Assembly (NCBI GenBank): GCA_963582345.1
Contig: CAUZSN010000132.1
Location: forward strand, 1 to 6,971
DNA length: 6,971 nt
Source: CAUZSN01 sp963582345
GTDB lineage: Bacteria; Planctomycetota; Planctomycetia; Planctomycetales; Planctomycetaceae
Reading direction: 5' to 3'
Positions 1 through 6,945 of this stretch are shown one piece after another. The position numbers were made by a program, and so were the translations under genes. Numbering within the stretch: position 1 is the first letter of the stretch; each line of letters opens with the position of its first letter. Under the pieces are notes generated by a model that did not search any database, was not told the DNA's origin, and was given only the letters and a program-made list of their open reading frames with translations.

Positions 1-632
1 ACCACAGTCCCATCAATATCGGCGATAAATGAAAAACGTCGGTCGATCGGAGCTGTAAAACGCAAGCGTCCGTTGTACTCGCTCTCGTAGTCAACACCAG
101 AATTTAGGACTTTTCTGAGCGCTCGCCCACTGATTTCAAGTTCTATTGACCCGATCTGAAATCGATCCATGTAGGTCACACCCAAACTGTTCCAAGCCAC
201 AGCCAGCGCGTTTTCCCGATCACTCAGATGGCGCGATACATGATGGAAAGTCGTCCCGATTTCACCCCGAGGCAACCGCACGAACACAGACATGTCTATC
301 GTGTAGTTGTTTTGAGTTGGGTCAATGTCCCGTCGCTCATTGCCAATCATCGACTCAAGGTTGAAAAACATATTTGCACGAGCAAAACCTAGATCGAATA
401 CGTCGAGATCCGCGCCAATATCAGCATCCCAGGAAAAATTTCGATTGCCGTTATCTACGGTACGAAGTCCGCTCAGATAAAATCGATAGGCCGTAAGAAA
501 GCCACGAGCCCGAGGAGAAAGACCAGCCGGACGATCCCCTCCACTTGTTTGAGCGACAGCTGGCAGCACACCCAAACATGAAAACCACCCAAAAAATACG
601 ATTAAGAGAACGAGACTCCGAAGAACACGCAT
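1..632 (-). CDS. Exported, probable outer-membrane beta-barrel protein (5' part, truncated by window edge)
   Basis: The minus strand stays open for 210 codons from an ATG at 632 to the left edge, so the C-terminus is missing. Residues 1-28 form a classic Sec signal peptide: Arg at 2 and 5, a hydrophobic core rich in Leu, Val and Phe (6-24), and a likely AVA-Q cleavage site near 27/28. The mature part is rich in Arg, Asp and aromatics, with alternating hydrophobic and polar stretches (for example LDVFDLGFARANMFFNLES and YTIDMSVFVRL), as in outer-membrane strands. A segment around residues 128-136, HHVSRHLSD, recalls the His-Ser-x-His-Leu motif of DUF1207-type outer-membrane proteins; this is a resemblance from memory and weak. 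An in-frame ATG at 686 would add 18 residues (MPFRLQKTFVPRR...) ahead of the signal peptide; I prefer 632 because it gives a normal short n-region, though neither start has a clear Shine-Dalgarno site. It is divergent from the act operon and no functional link is evident. Confidence 0.72.
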   Translation of the reverse strand, partial: MRVLRSLVLLIVFFGWFSCLGVLPAVAQTSGGDRPAGLSPRARGFLTAYRFYLSGLRTVDNGNRNFSWDADIGADLDVFDLGFARANMFFNLESMIGNERRDIDPTQNNYTIDMSVFVRLPRGEIGTTFHHVSRHLSDRENALAVAWNSLGVTYMDRFQIGSIELEISGRALRKVLNSGVDYESEYNGRLRFTAPIDRRFSFIADIDGTV

Positions 633-745
633 GGCACCGTTCACGGCACGGCGGGGCACGAAAGTTTTCTGTAATCTGAACGGCATAGCTATCGCGGAAG
701 TAAAACTCTAAAACACACTACTAATCACTGCCACCAACCACCGAG

Positions 746-775
746 TTGATATCACGTCTGACGTCAGCATATTAT
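746..775 (+). promoter_or_regulatory. Putative sigma70-like promoter of the act operon
   Basis: TTGATA at 746-751 matches the -35 consensus at 5 of 6 positions, and TATTAT at 770-775 matches the -10 consensus at 5 of 6. The spacer is 18 bp. Transcription would start near 782. It lies in the divergent intergenic region directly before the first act gene, where a promoter is needed. The call rests on consensus matching alone; the housekeeping sigma of the host phylum may prefer other sequences. Confidence 0.5.
758..767. promoter_or_regulatory. Perfect 10-bp palindrome in the promoter spacer, possible operator
   Basis: CTGACGTCAG is a perfect inverted repeat lying wholly between the -35 and -10 boxes of the putative act promoter. 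A dimeric regulator bound there could block or remodel the promoter. A palindrome this short is expected several times by chance in 7 kb, so position rather than sequence is the argument. Confidence 0.25.
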
Positions 776-790
776 TATCTGCTGCGGAAA

Positions 791-807
791 CGATTGTTTT
801 TCAATCG
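791..807 (+). other. Small hairpin in the presumed act leader RNA
   Basis: CGATTG, a TTTTT loop and CAATCG form a perfect 6-bp stem with a 5-nt loop. It sits between the predicted transcription start (about 782) and the preferred GTG start of actA at 821. No U-run follows, so it does not look like an intrinsic terminator. It could affect translation initiation or mRNA stability, or be incidental. Confidence 0.3.
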
Positions 808-820
808 GTCTTGGTTACAA

Positions 821-1408
821 GTGCCACAATTTTTCGGCCCAATAATGTCCCGGCACCCATCATGGTATCTCTCAATTTTAGTTGCCACACTGTTTATAGC
901 CTCAAGTCTAGTTTTAACCCGTGGGAACCCGGAAGAACAAATCGAGTCTGAGGAATCGGTTCTGAAAGGTGTCCCTGGATTCGCAGCCGAGACAATAGAC
1001 GGGCAACCGATCGCATTCAGCCATAAGCGTCATGTGACACAAGCTGGCATTCGCTGTCAGTTCTGCCACGCCTACGCACGCCGTGGTCCGGTCGCAGGTA
1101 TCCCATCGGTTCAACGCTGCGTCGGTTGTCATCGAACTATCCTCAGTGAAACAGCTGAAGTCATGAAAATTCTGGATTTCTGGGAGAACGAAAACCCGAT
1201 CCCATGGACTCGTATCCACAACCTTCCCGATTACGTCCGCTTTTCGCATAAAGCACATGTACGAGGAAACGTTGACTGCGCGGAATGCCACGGCGATGTG
1301 GGTCAAATGAATATTGCCGAGCAGGTCGAATCATTATCAATGGGATGGTGTCTCACCTGCCACAAAGATCGAAATGTTTCGAGAGACTGCCTACTCTGCC
1401 ACTACTAG
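821..1408 (+). CDS. actA: ActA, pentaheme c-type cytochrome subunit of alternative complex III
   Basis: Electron-carrying subunit of ACIII on the periplasmic face, expected to receive electrons from the ActB Fe-S clusters. With the GTG start at 821 it is 195 residues. One hydrophobic segment (about 16-33) serves as membrane anchor or signal. Five CxxCH heme sites follow: CQFCH 79-83, CVGCH 100-104, CAECH 153-157, CLTCH 177-181 and CLLCH 190-194. Extra His at 68, 71, 133, 143 and 146 are likely axial ligands; the FSHKRH and FSHKAH pairs are typical of ActA. Start choice: the frame is open from TTG 746, but that codon coincides with the probable -35 box. GTG 821 gives VPQFFGPIM, which resembles the QxFxPxM beginning I recall for ActA proteins. 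ATG 845 is the other option; no candidate has a strong ribosome site. Only 8 residues separate the last two heme motifs and the protein ends one residue after the fifth, more compact than many ActA. Confidence 0.88.
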   Translation: MPQFFGPIMSRHPSWYLSILVATLFIASSLVLTRGNPEEQIESEESVLKGVPGFAAETIDGQPIAFSHKRHVTQAGIRCQFCHAYARRGPVAGIPSVQRCVGCHRTILSETAEVMKILDFWENENPIPWTRIHNLPDYVRFSHKAHVRGNVDCAECHGDVGQMNIAEQVESLSMGWCLTCHKDRNVSRDCLLCHY

Positions 1409-1435
1409 TTCTTTTATAACAATTGGATTCAACGC

Positions 1436-4400
1436 GTGAGCAAATTACCCTTCAGCAACGGATTGACGGAAACGGTGGGACGTCGCACGTTTCTCAGAGT
1501 GATCGGTAGCGCTGCGCCAGCCGCAGCCATTTCAGCCTGTTCTCCGCTTCCACCGGAAAAAATCATCTCCTACGTCATCCCCCCGGAGGACATCGTGCCT
1601 GGGGTCGCCACGTGGTATGCCAGCGTGTGTGGGGAATGCCCCAATGGCTGCGGCACCCTGGTAAAGACGCGGGAAGGACGGGCAATAAAAATCGAAGGGA
1701 ACCCTTCTCATCCAATCAACCGTGGGTCTCTTTGCATACGCGGCCAAGCCGCCTTGCAAGGGCTCTATGGACCGGACCGATTCAAGAATCCCCTGAGCCG
1801 ACGCACCACCAATGGCAACACTAGGCAAAGCGGTTTTGAATCCGTTAGTTGGGAAGATGCCGAGCAGACGATCGTAGACCGCGTCACAAGTTTGAGTTCA
1901 TCCGGACAAGGCGATCGCATCGCCGTGGTCACGCCGCTGCTAACAGGAACGCTCGATACCTTGGTCGACGAATGGACCGTAGCTGTCGGGGGCGCAAGAC
2001 GACTGCAGTATGAAACGTTCGCTTACGAGGCAATGCGTAAAGCAAACCATCTCGTTTTTGACCGGGAATCACTTCCCATCTACGACTTTAGCCAAGCCGA
2101 TGTCATTGTGTCTTTCGGCGCAGACTTCCTCGAAACCTGGCTATCTACTGTCAGCCACGCACGAGACTATGCCGATGCGAAGCGGATCCGTAACGGTAGG
2201 AACGCTCGACATGTCCATCTCGAATCGAGACTGTCACTGACGGCCTCTAACGCGGACGAATGGATCGATCTAAAGCCAGGCACGGAAGGACTAGTGGCTG
2301 CGGCAATGGTGAACACCATCATTACTGAAGGGCGAGTTCAAGTCAACGGCATTTCCCAAGCCGAACTTGAACAAATTCATTCTCTGGTAGCCGAACAAAC
2401 AGCCGAGTTGGTAGCGACCGAAACTGGCGTATCGGCCGAGTACATCGTTAGTTTGTCACGAGCTTTCTCAGACCCTGCCATTGGGCCAGGTCGAACACTA
2501 GCTGCCGGCGGAGGCGTCTCTGTAAATGGGACAAATGCCACTGAGACACAAGTAGCCATCGCCCTTCTCAATTTCGTCGCCGGAAACATCGGGGCCACAA
2601 TTAAGTTCATGCCAGAAACGATGTGGAATTCCATTGCCACTTATCGGGACGTGCTTGAACTGACGAACGCAATGCGCGAGGGAAAAATTGACGTGCTAAT
2701 TCTTCACGATGTCAACCCGATGTTCACATTGCCTTCGAATGCGGGTTTCGCTGAAGCTCTTGACATGGTGTCACTCGTTGTAGCCACATCATCCCATCCA
2801 GATGAAACTACTGCTCGAGCCGACCTTGTACTCCCTACGCACACGCCTCTAGAATCGTGGGGCGACCATAAGCCAGCCTCAGGTCTACATGGATTAATGC
2901 AGCCGGCAATGCGCCCGTTGCATGACACTCGTCATTTCGGAGATGTCTTGCTCAACACTGGCCGAGCCATCATCGCAACAACAGAAACCGATGACCCGGA
3001 CCTCCAGGAAAACACCCCTTTTCATCGAGCCGGCGATTTCTTTGACCGATTAAGAGACGAATGGCGAACGCGCTACCAAGTAGAGATTTCAGATTCAACA
3101 AATACGGCAAGCCCCAATAGTGACAACACGGGGCAATCGGAACTTGATTTTGAAGCGTTCTGGACTAAGAGCCTACGAGAAGGCGGGGTATGGGAAACGA
3201 TCGAACCCGATTCAACGACCCTGAGTGAAACACTCAAGGCACCTGTCCTGCAAAGTCTTGCTCCTTCAGTTGACACCAGCCGAACCCTTACGCTTGTCAC
3301 GTATCCGTCGTTGCACTTCTTCGACGGACGCGGAGCAAACCGACCATGGCTTCAGGAAATCCCGGATCCACTACTAAAAACGACATGGAGCAGTTGGGTC
3401 GAAATGACGCCGGACACCGCAGCAAATGTTGGCGCCGAAGAAGGACAACTCGTCACACTTACATCAGACCACGGAAATATTGACGCGACAGTTCTCATTA
3501 ATCCTCACCTGCGTGATGGCGTTGCAGCCATTCCAATTGGCCAAGGCCATACACACTTTGGCCGCTACGCCAGCGGCCGGGGTGTAAACCCGATTCAGCT
3601 TCTCAATGCAGAACCCGAGTCCGCTAGTGGCGGTATGTGTTGGACTGGAACGCGCATTGACGTTACCCCTCTTGAATTACGCCGTCCCGTGCCTCGTCTC
3701 CAGCGCACATTTGACCAACAAGAACGAGAACTGGCGCAGGCCATTTCAGTTGAAACACTTGCCGCGGGCGATGTGCACCACGAAGAACCTCATCTCAGTC
3801 TTAATCCAGAACATGAGCATCCCAACCACCGCTGGGGCATGGCAATCGACCTGAATGCGTGTAACGGGTGTAATGCTTGCGTAGCCGCTTGTTACGCCGA
3901 AAACAACATTCCAGTAACCGGCGCCGAACAAATGCTTCGTGGTCGCACCATGTCATGGTTACGAATCGAGCGTTTCGTCGAGAGTAGTTCACGCGAAAGC
4001 GACGCCAGAGGCGTCGACACTCGCTTCCTGCCAATGCTCTGTCAGCACTGCGATCATGCTCCATGCGAAACCGTCTGTCCGACGTTCGCAACCTATCACA
4101 CCGACGAAGGACTCAACGCACAAGTCTACAACCGTTGTGTCGGCACCCGTTACTGTGCGAACAACTGTCCATATAAGGTTCGGCGTTTTAATTGGTTCGA
4201 TCCAAGTTTCCCAGAACCGCTAAATCTGCAACTCAATCCTGACGTCACGGCTCGAAGCGCCGGCACAATGGAAAAGTGCACATTTTGTGTGCAACGAATC
4301 CACGCTGGTAAAGACCAAGCTCGTGACGAGGACAGGAACACCAAAGACGGTGACATCACCCCAGCGTGCGCTCAAACTTGTCCGGCTCAGGCGATTGTAT

Positions 4401-4525
4401 TCGGCGACCTGAACGATCCAACGAGTCGAGTCTCACAGCTCACAGACGACGATCGAAGGTACCGTGTCTTGAGTGAACTCAACACAAGACCAGCCGTGAC
4501 CTATTTGAAGAAAGTAGTTAAATGA
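1436..4525 (+). CDS. actB: ActB, molybdopterin-oxidoreductase-like / Fe-S subunit of alternative complex III
   Basis: Large periplasmic subunit carrying electrons from quinol at ActC toward the heme subunits; 1029 residues, usual for fused ActB. N-terminus: a twin-arginine motif GRRTFLR (15-21), then a hydrophobic stretch ending AISAC, so C35 may be lipidated. Residues about 59-760 form a molybdopterin-oxidoreductase-like domain whose start keeps C65, C68, C72 and C100. The region where such enzymes carry a Mo-ligating Cys, Sec or Ser (around 190-211, TFAYEAM) has none. A His/Glu-rich linker (781-799) leads to the Fe-S domain: C809/812/815/819, C869/872/877/881, C901/-/907/911 and C948/951/978/982. 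In the third set the second Cys is T904 (CVGTRYC), the ActB signature of a [3Fe-4S] cluster; the others should hold [4Fe-4S]. GTG start, 27 nt after actA, with a weak GGA at 1425-1427. Its last 4 nt overlap actC. Automatic pipelines may name it a molybdopterin oxidoreductase; the neighbours settle it as ActB. Confidence 0.95.
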   Translation: MSKLPFSNGLTETVGRRTFLRVIGSAAPAAAISACSPLPPEKIISYVIPPEDIVPGVATWYASVCGECPNGCGTLVKTREGRAIKIEGNPSHPINRGSLCIRGQAALQGLYGPDRFKNPLSRRTTNGNTRQSGFESVSWEDAEQTIVDRVTSLSSSGQGDRIAVVTPLLTGTLDTLVDEWTVAVGGARRLQYETFAYEAMRKANHLVFDRESLPIYDFSQADVIVSFGADFLETWLSTVSHARDYADAKRIRNGRNARHVHLESRLSLTASNADEWIDLKPGTEGLVAAAMVNTIITEGRVQVNGISQAELEQIHSLVAEQTAELVATETGVSAEYIVSLSRAFSDPAIGPGRTLAAGGGVSVNGTNATETQVAIALLNFVAGNIGATIKFMPETMWNSIATYRDVLELTNAMREGKIDVLILHDVNPMFTLPSNAGFAEALDMVSLVVATSSHPDETTARADLVLPTHTPLESWGDHKPASGLHGLMQPAMRPLHDTRHFGDVLLNTGRAIIATTETDDPDLQENTPFHRAGDFFDRLRDEWRTRYQVEISDSTNTASPNSDNTGQSELDFEAFWTKSLREGGVWETIEPDSTTLSETLKAPVLQSLAPSVDTSRTLTLVTYPSLHFFDGRGANRPWLQEIPDPLLKTTWSSWVEMTPDTAANVGAEEGQLVTLTSDHGNIDATVLINPHLRDGVAAIPIGQGHTHFGRYASGRGVNPIQLLNAEPESASGGMCWTGTRIDVTPLELRRPVPRLQRTFDQQERELAQAISVETLAAGDVHHEEPHLSLNPEHEHPNHRWGMAIDLNACNGCNACVAACYAENNIPVTGAEQMLRGRTMSWLRIERFVESSSRESDARGVDTRFLPMLCQHCDHAPCETVCPTFATYHTDEGLNAQVYNRCVGTRYCANNCPYKVRRFNWFDPSFPEPLNLQLNPDVTARSAGTMEKCTFCVQRIHAGKDQARDEDRNTKDGDITPACAQTCPAQAIVFGDLNDPTSRVSQLTDDDRRYRVLSELNTRPAVTYLKKVVK

Positions 4526-5934
4526 ACAGTGTTGGCACCTCGGTACATACAGCTCCGAGCAACGCCTTTAGCAGGATCGACTCCGACATCCTTCGGACGA
4601 TGGGTCGACCAGGTTACGCTTATTGCGCCGCCGTAGCGATCGCGGCGTTAGGACTGGGCTTCGGTGCATACGCATTTTCCGTGCAATGGCGATTCGGCAT
4701 CGGAGTGGCAGGGTATGAACACCCCGTTCTCTGGGCGATCTACATCACAAATTTTGTCTTTTGGGTCGGTATCGCCCATTCCGGCACACTAATTTCCGCG
4801 GTCCTGTTCCTCTTTCGAGCGAAATGGCGAACGGCCGTAGCCCGGGCGTCGGAAGCAACTACGGTCTTCGCGGTACTGACAGCGAGTCTATTCCCCATAA
4901 TCCACATCGGACGCCCTTGGTTCTTTTACTGGTTGTTCCCATATCCCAATGAACGTCAGCTCTGGGTCAACTTCCGCTCTCCGCTTATTTGGGACGTCTT
5001 CGCACTGTCAACGTATCTCACCGTCAGCATAATGTTTCTCTTTCTGGGGCTAATTCCTGATATCGCTGCGGCTCGGGATCGATGCGCTGACTGGAGAAAA
5101 CCCATTTATCGCGCACTCGCCCTCGGTTGGGACGGAAGTCATCGCCGATGGTGGCATTACAGCAGCCTCTATGCATTTTTCGCTGCCCTTGCAACTCCAC
5201 TTGTTGTTTCCGTTCATAGCATCGTGTCGTGGGATTTCGCGGTATCCATTCTTCCCGGCTGGCACAGCACGATCTTTGCGCCGTATTTTGTGGCAGGAGC
5301 GATCTTCTCCGGACTCGCGATGGTGATTACACTCTTAATCCCGCTCAGGAAATTCCTCCAATTGGAGGACTACATCACGATCGACCATCTCGAGAATCTG
5401 GCAAAGCTCATCATCGTGACATCCCTCATTGTTGGTTACTCATATATCACTGAGTTCTTTATCGCGTGGTACAGCGGAAACCCGTTCGAACAACAAACCT
5501 TCTACAATCGTCTCTTCGGTGACTATTGGCTCTTCACGTGGAGCATGCTGATCTGCAATACGATCATCCCGTTGTTGTTCTTTTCAAAATATCTCCGCAC
5601 AAACCTCGTTGCACTGTTCACTATCTCGATTTTCGTCAACATTGGCATGTGGTTAGAAAGGTTTGTAATTATCACTACCTCTTTGTCCCACGACTTCGAT
5701 CCAGCGAATTGGTCAGGACTCTATCAACCCACCTGGGTAGAAGTTGCAATCACTATCGGTAGCTTCTCAATGTTCTTTCTGCTGTTCCTGTTATTCATCA
5801 AGAATTTTCCGGTCGTTTCAATCACTGAAATGAAAGAGGCTTTAGTGACTTCGAACGGTGAACACCAGGAACTCAGGATCACTTCTGAATCTCTTCATAG
5901 TTCAGCAGCCTCTTCGACAGGTGATTCCATTTAA
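4522..5934 (+). CDS. actC: ActC, NrfD-like quinol-binding membrane subunit of alternative complex III
   Basis: Integral membrane subunit of the NrfD/PsrC family, where menaquinol or another quinol is oxidised and electrons pass to ActB. 470 residues with about ten hydrophobic helices, roughly at 31-55, 66-98, 109-128, 155-180, 213-234, 250-274, 293-315, 331-355, 361-386 and 403-427, then a hydrophilic tail. Family signatures are visible: GIGVAGYEHPVLW (59-71), NFVFWVGIAHSGTLISA (77-93), FPIIHIGRPW (124-133) and SPLIWDVFALSTY (153-165). H128 and D158, 30 residues apart, are the probable counterparts of the His/Asp pair assigned to the quinol site in ACIII structures; this mapping is inference by motif. 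H86 and H232 are also in conserved-looking positions. The ATG at 4522 overlaps the actB stop as ATGA, with a purine-rich GAAGAAAG stretch before it, indicating translational coupling. PsrC or DmsC-like anchor is the alternative, excluded by the act context. Confidence 0.95.
   Translation: MNSVGTSVHTAPSNAFSRIDSDILRTMGRPGYAYCAAVAIAALGLGFGAYAFSVQWRFGIGVAGYEHPVLWAIYITNFVFWVGIAHSGTLISAVLFLFRAKWRTAVARASEATTVFAVLTASLFPIIHIGRPWFFYWLFPYPNERQLWVNFRSPLIWDVFALSTYLTVSIMFLFLGLIPDIAAARDRCADWRKPIYRALALGWDGSHRRWWHYSSLYAFFAALATPLVVSVHSIVSWDFAVSILPGWHSTIFAPYFVAGAIFSGLAMVITLLIPLRKFLQLEDYITIDHLENLAKLIIVTSLIVGYSYITEFFIAWYSGNPFEQQTFYNRLFGDYWLFTWSMLICNTIIPLLFFSKYLRTNLVALFTISIFVNIGMWLERFVIITTSLSHDFDPANWSGLYQPTWVEVAITIGSFSMFFLLFLLFIKNFPVVSITEMKEALVTSNGEHQELRITSESLHSSAASSTGDSI
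5919..5924 (+). promoter_or_regulatory. Ribosome binding site of actD
   Basis: AGGTGA lies inside the end of actC, 12 nt before the actD ATG. It is a fair anti-Shine-Dalgarno match at slightly long spacing and supports the ATG at 5937 as the start. Confidence 0.45.
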
Positions 5935-5936
5935 CG

Positions 5937-6452
5937 ATGCCTACTGTAAAAATAATGGGCGTGTTCGATAGCGGAAAAAAAGCGGCCCGTGGTATCAATG
6001 CGATCCGAAAAAATGATCTCGGATCCGTAACTGCGTATAGTCCGGTTCCTGATCACGCTCTTGACCATGCGTTGGAACGAAGCGTGAGCCCTATCCGTTT
6101 ATTCATCTTGATTGGCGGAATCATCGGCTGTATCAGTGGATTTGCGTTACCAATTTATACAGTGTACGACTGGCCACTTATTACGGGAGGGAAAGCGCTT
6201 ATCTCATTACCACCGTTTGTCGTAATTGCCTTCGAACTGACGATTCTGTTCGGAGCTCTCAGTGGAATGATGGGATTCCTAATACTCGCCAGACTTCCCC
6301 GAGTCTCTCGCCGGACTAAGGCCATAACCGTCGATCCGACGTTCAGTCTCGACCGATTCGGCGTCTTCGTTTCCTGTGATCCAAAAAGCGAAAGCGCTGT
6401 GCGTGAAGCTCTGAAACTCGCCGGCGCTCTAGAGGCCAGCCGTGGGGCGTAA
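5937..6452 (+). CDS. actD: ActD, DUF3341 membrane subunit of alternative complex III
   Basis: Small membrane subunit of ACIII with no cofactor; in the family it packs against the membrane core and helps hold the complex together. 171 residues, normal for DUF3341. The N-terminal soluble part starts with VKIMGVFDSGKKAARGI, the usual ActD opening, and continues with a ferredoxin-fold-like helix and strand and the P-D-H segment near 38-44. Two transmembrane helices follow at about 53-76 (LFILIGGIIGCISGF) and 93-118 (with E100 buried in the second), joined by a loop containing YDWPLITGGK. The C-terminal soluble part (DRFGVFVSCDP, 139-148, then a helix to 168) closes the DUF3341 domain. ATG start 2 nt after the actC stop; its last 11 nt overlap actE. 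No key residue appears to be missing. Confidence 0.92.
   Translation: MPTVKIMGVFDSGKKAARGINAIRKNDLGSVTAYSPVPDHALDHALERSVSPIRLFILIGGIIGCISGFALPIYTVYDWPLITGGKALISLPPFVVIAFELTILFGALSGMMGFLILARLPRVSRRTKAITVDPTFSLDRFGVFVSCDPKSESAVREALKLAGALEASRGA
6431..6435 (+). promoter_or_regulatory. Ribosome binding site deciding the GTG start of actE
   Basis: AGAGG within the actD coding end, 6 nt before GTG 6442. Sequence and spacing are good, so the overlapping GTG start is well supported. Confidence 0.6.
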
Positions 6453-6945
6453 CGCTCTTCTAATCACCGTATTTGTTGTAGTCGGAGGAAGTGTAGTTCT
6501 TGCACTTCCCTGGATTCGAGATATGTGGACGGGTCCAGTCGTGCTTCCGCAGACGGAAGTACGTAATCCGCCTTCAAATTCAATCGCTATTGACGGATTG
6601 CGTGTAATGAATCGCCGTGAGGCCAGACTCGGCCTTACAAACCCAGTTGCTGTAACCGAAGAAATCGTCAACGAGGGACAAGAACTCTACACGACATATT
6701 GTGGTCTCTGCCACGGCCCAAAGGGCCGAGGTGATGGTGGTTTGGCGTCGTATTATCGACGCATGCCAGACCTCACAGCGCGTCACGTCCTAAACTACCC
6801 TGACGGTTTCTTGTACACCATCATCCGTGAGGGTGGCCGAAACATGCCACGATTCGCTGACGCCATATCGATCAATGAACGTTGGGCTCTCGTTCACTTT
6901 CTGCGCACTTTAGAAAATCTAGACTCGGAGACTACGTCGCCGTGA
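6442..6945 (+). CDS. actE: ActE, monoheme c-type cytochrome subunit of alternative complex III
   Basis: Periplasmic monoheme cytochrome c of ACIII, taking part in electron exit from the complex. 167 residues. A hydrophobic segment at 5-24 acts as signal or membrane anchor, followed by DMWTGP (27-32), a motif usual just after the anchor in ActE. The heme site is CGLCH (C87, C90, H91) within YTTYCGLCHGPKGRGDGG; the sixth ligand is most likely M135 in GGRNMPRF. The C-terminal helix INERWALVHFLRTL (144-157) is the standard closing helix of class I cytochromes c. There is no Cys before the heme motif, so no lipobox: this ActE must be held by its hydrophobic segment or be cleaved. The GTG start overlaps the end of actD by 11 nt and is preceded by AGAGG; the stop overlaps the next gene. 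A free cytochrome c is the alternative, but position and length fit ActE. Confidence 0.92.
   Translation: MGRNALLITVFVVVGGSVVLALPWIRDMWTGPVVLPQTEVRNPPSNSIAIDGLRVMNRREARLGLTNPVAVTEEIVNEGQELYTTYCGLCHGPKGRGDGGLASYYRRMPDLTARHVLNYPDGFLYTIIREGGRNMPRFADAISINERWALVHFLRTLENLDSETTSP

Noticed and set aside
146..364. 72-codon + strand frame opposite the left-edge gene
   Set aside because: The minus strand encodes a signal peptide followed by a long continuous protein; the + frame is low complexity in character, with no motif.
774..804. Minus-strand promoter (TTGAAA at 804-799, GATAAT at 779-774) for the left-edge gene
   Set aside because: The boxes are reasonable but the 19-bp spacer is long and the leader would exceed 130 nt. 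The AT-rich patch is better used by the + strand promoter.
791..807. Intrinsic terminator or attenuator in the leader
   Set aside because: The stem is only 6 bp, not GC-rich, and no run of T follows it.
914..1306. 130-codon open frame on the minus strand inside actA
   Set aside because: It lies opposite a pentaheme cytochrome with clear motifs, has no ribosome site or recognisable domain, and reads as an antisense shadow.
1436..3700. Active molybdenum enzyme such as formate dehydrogenase or polysulfide reductase
   Set aside because: No Mo-ligand residue is evident, and the C-terminal Fe-S fusion with the Cys-to-Thr motif and the A-B-C-D-E gene order identify ActB.
4522..5934. Nitrite or polysulfide reductase anchor (NrfD/PsrC) operon
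   Set aside because: Same superfamily, but the DUF3341 protein and the pentaheme and monoheme cytochromes alongside are specific to alternative complex III.
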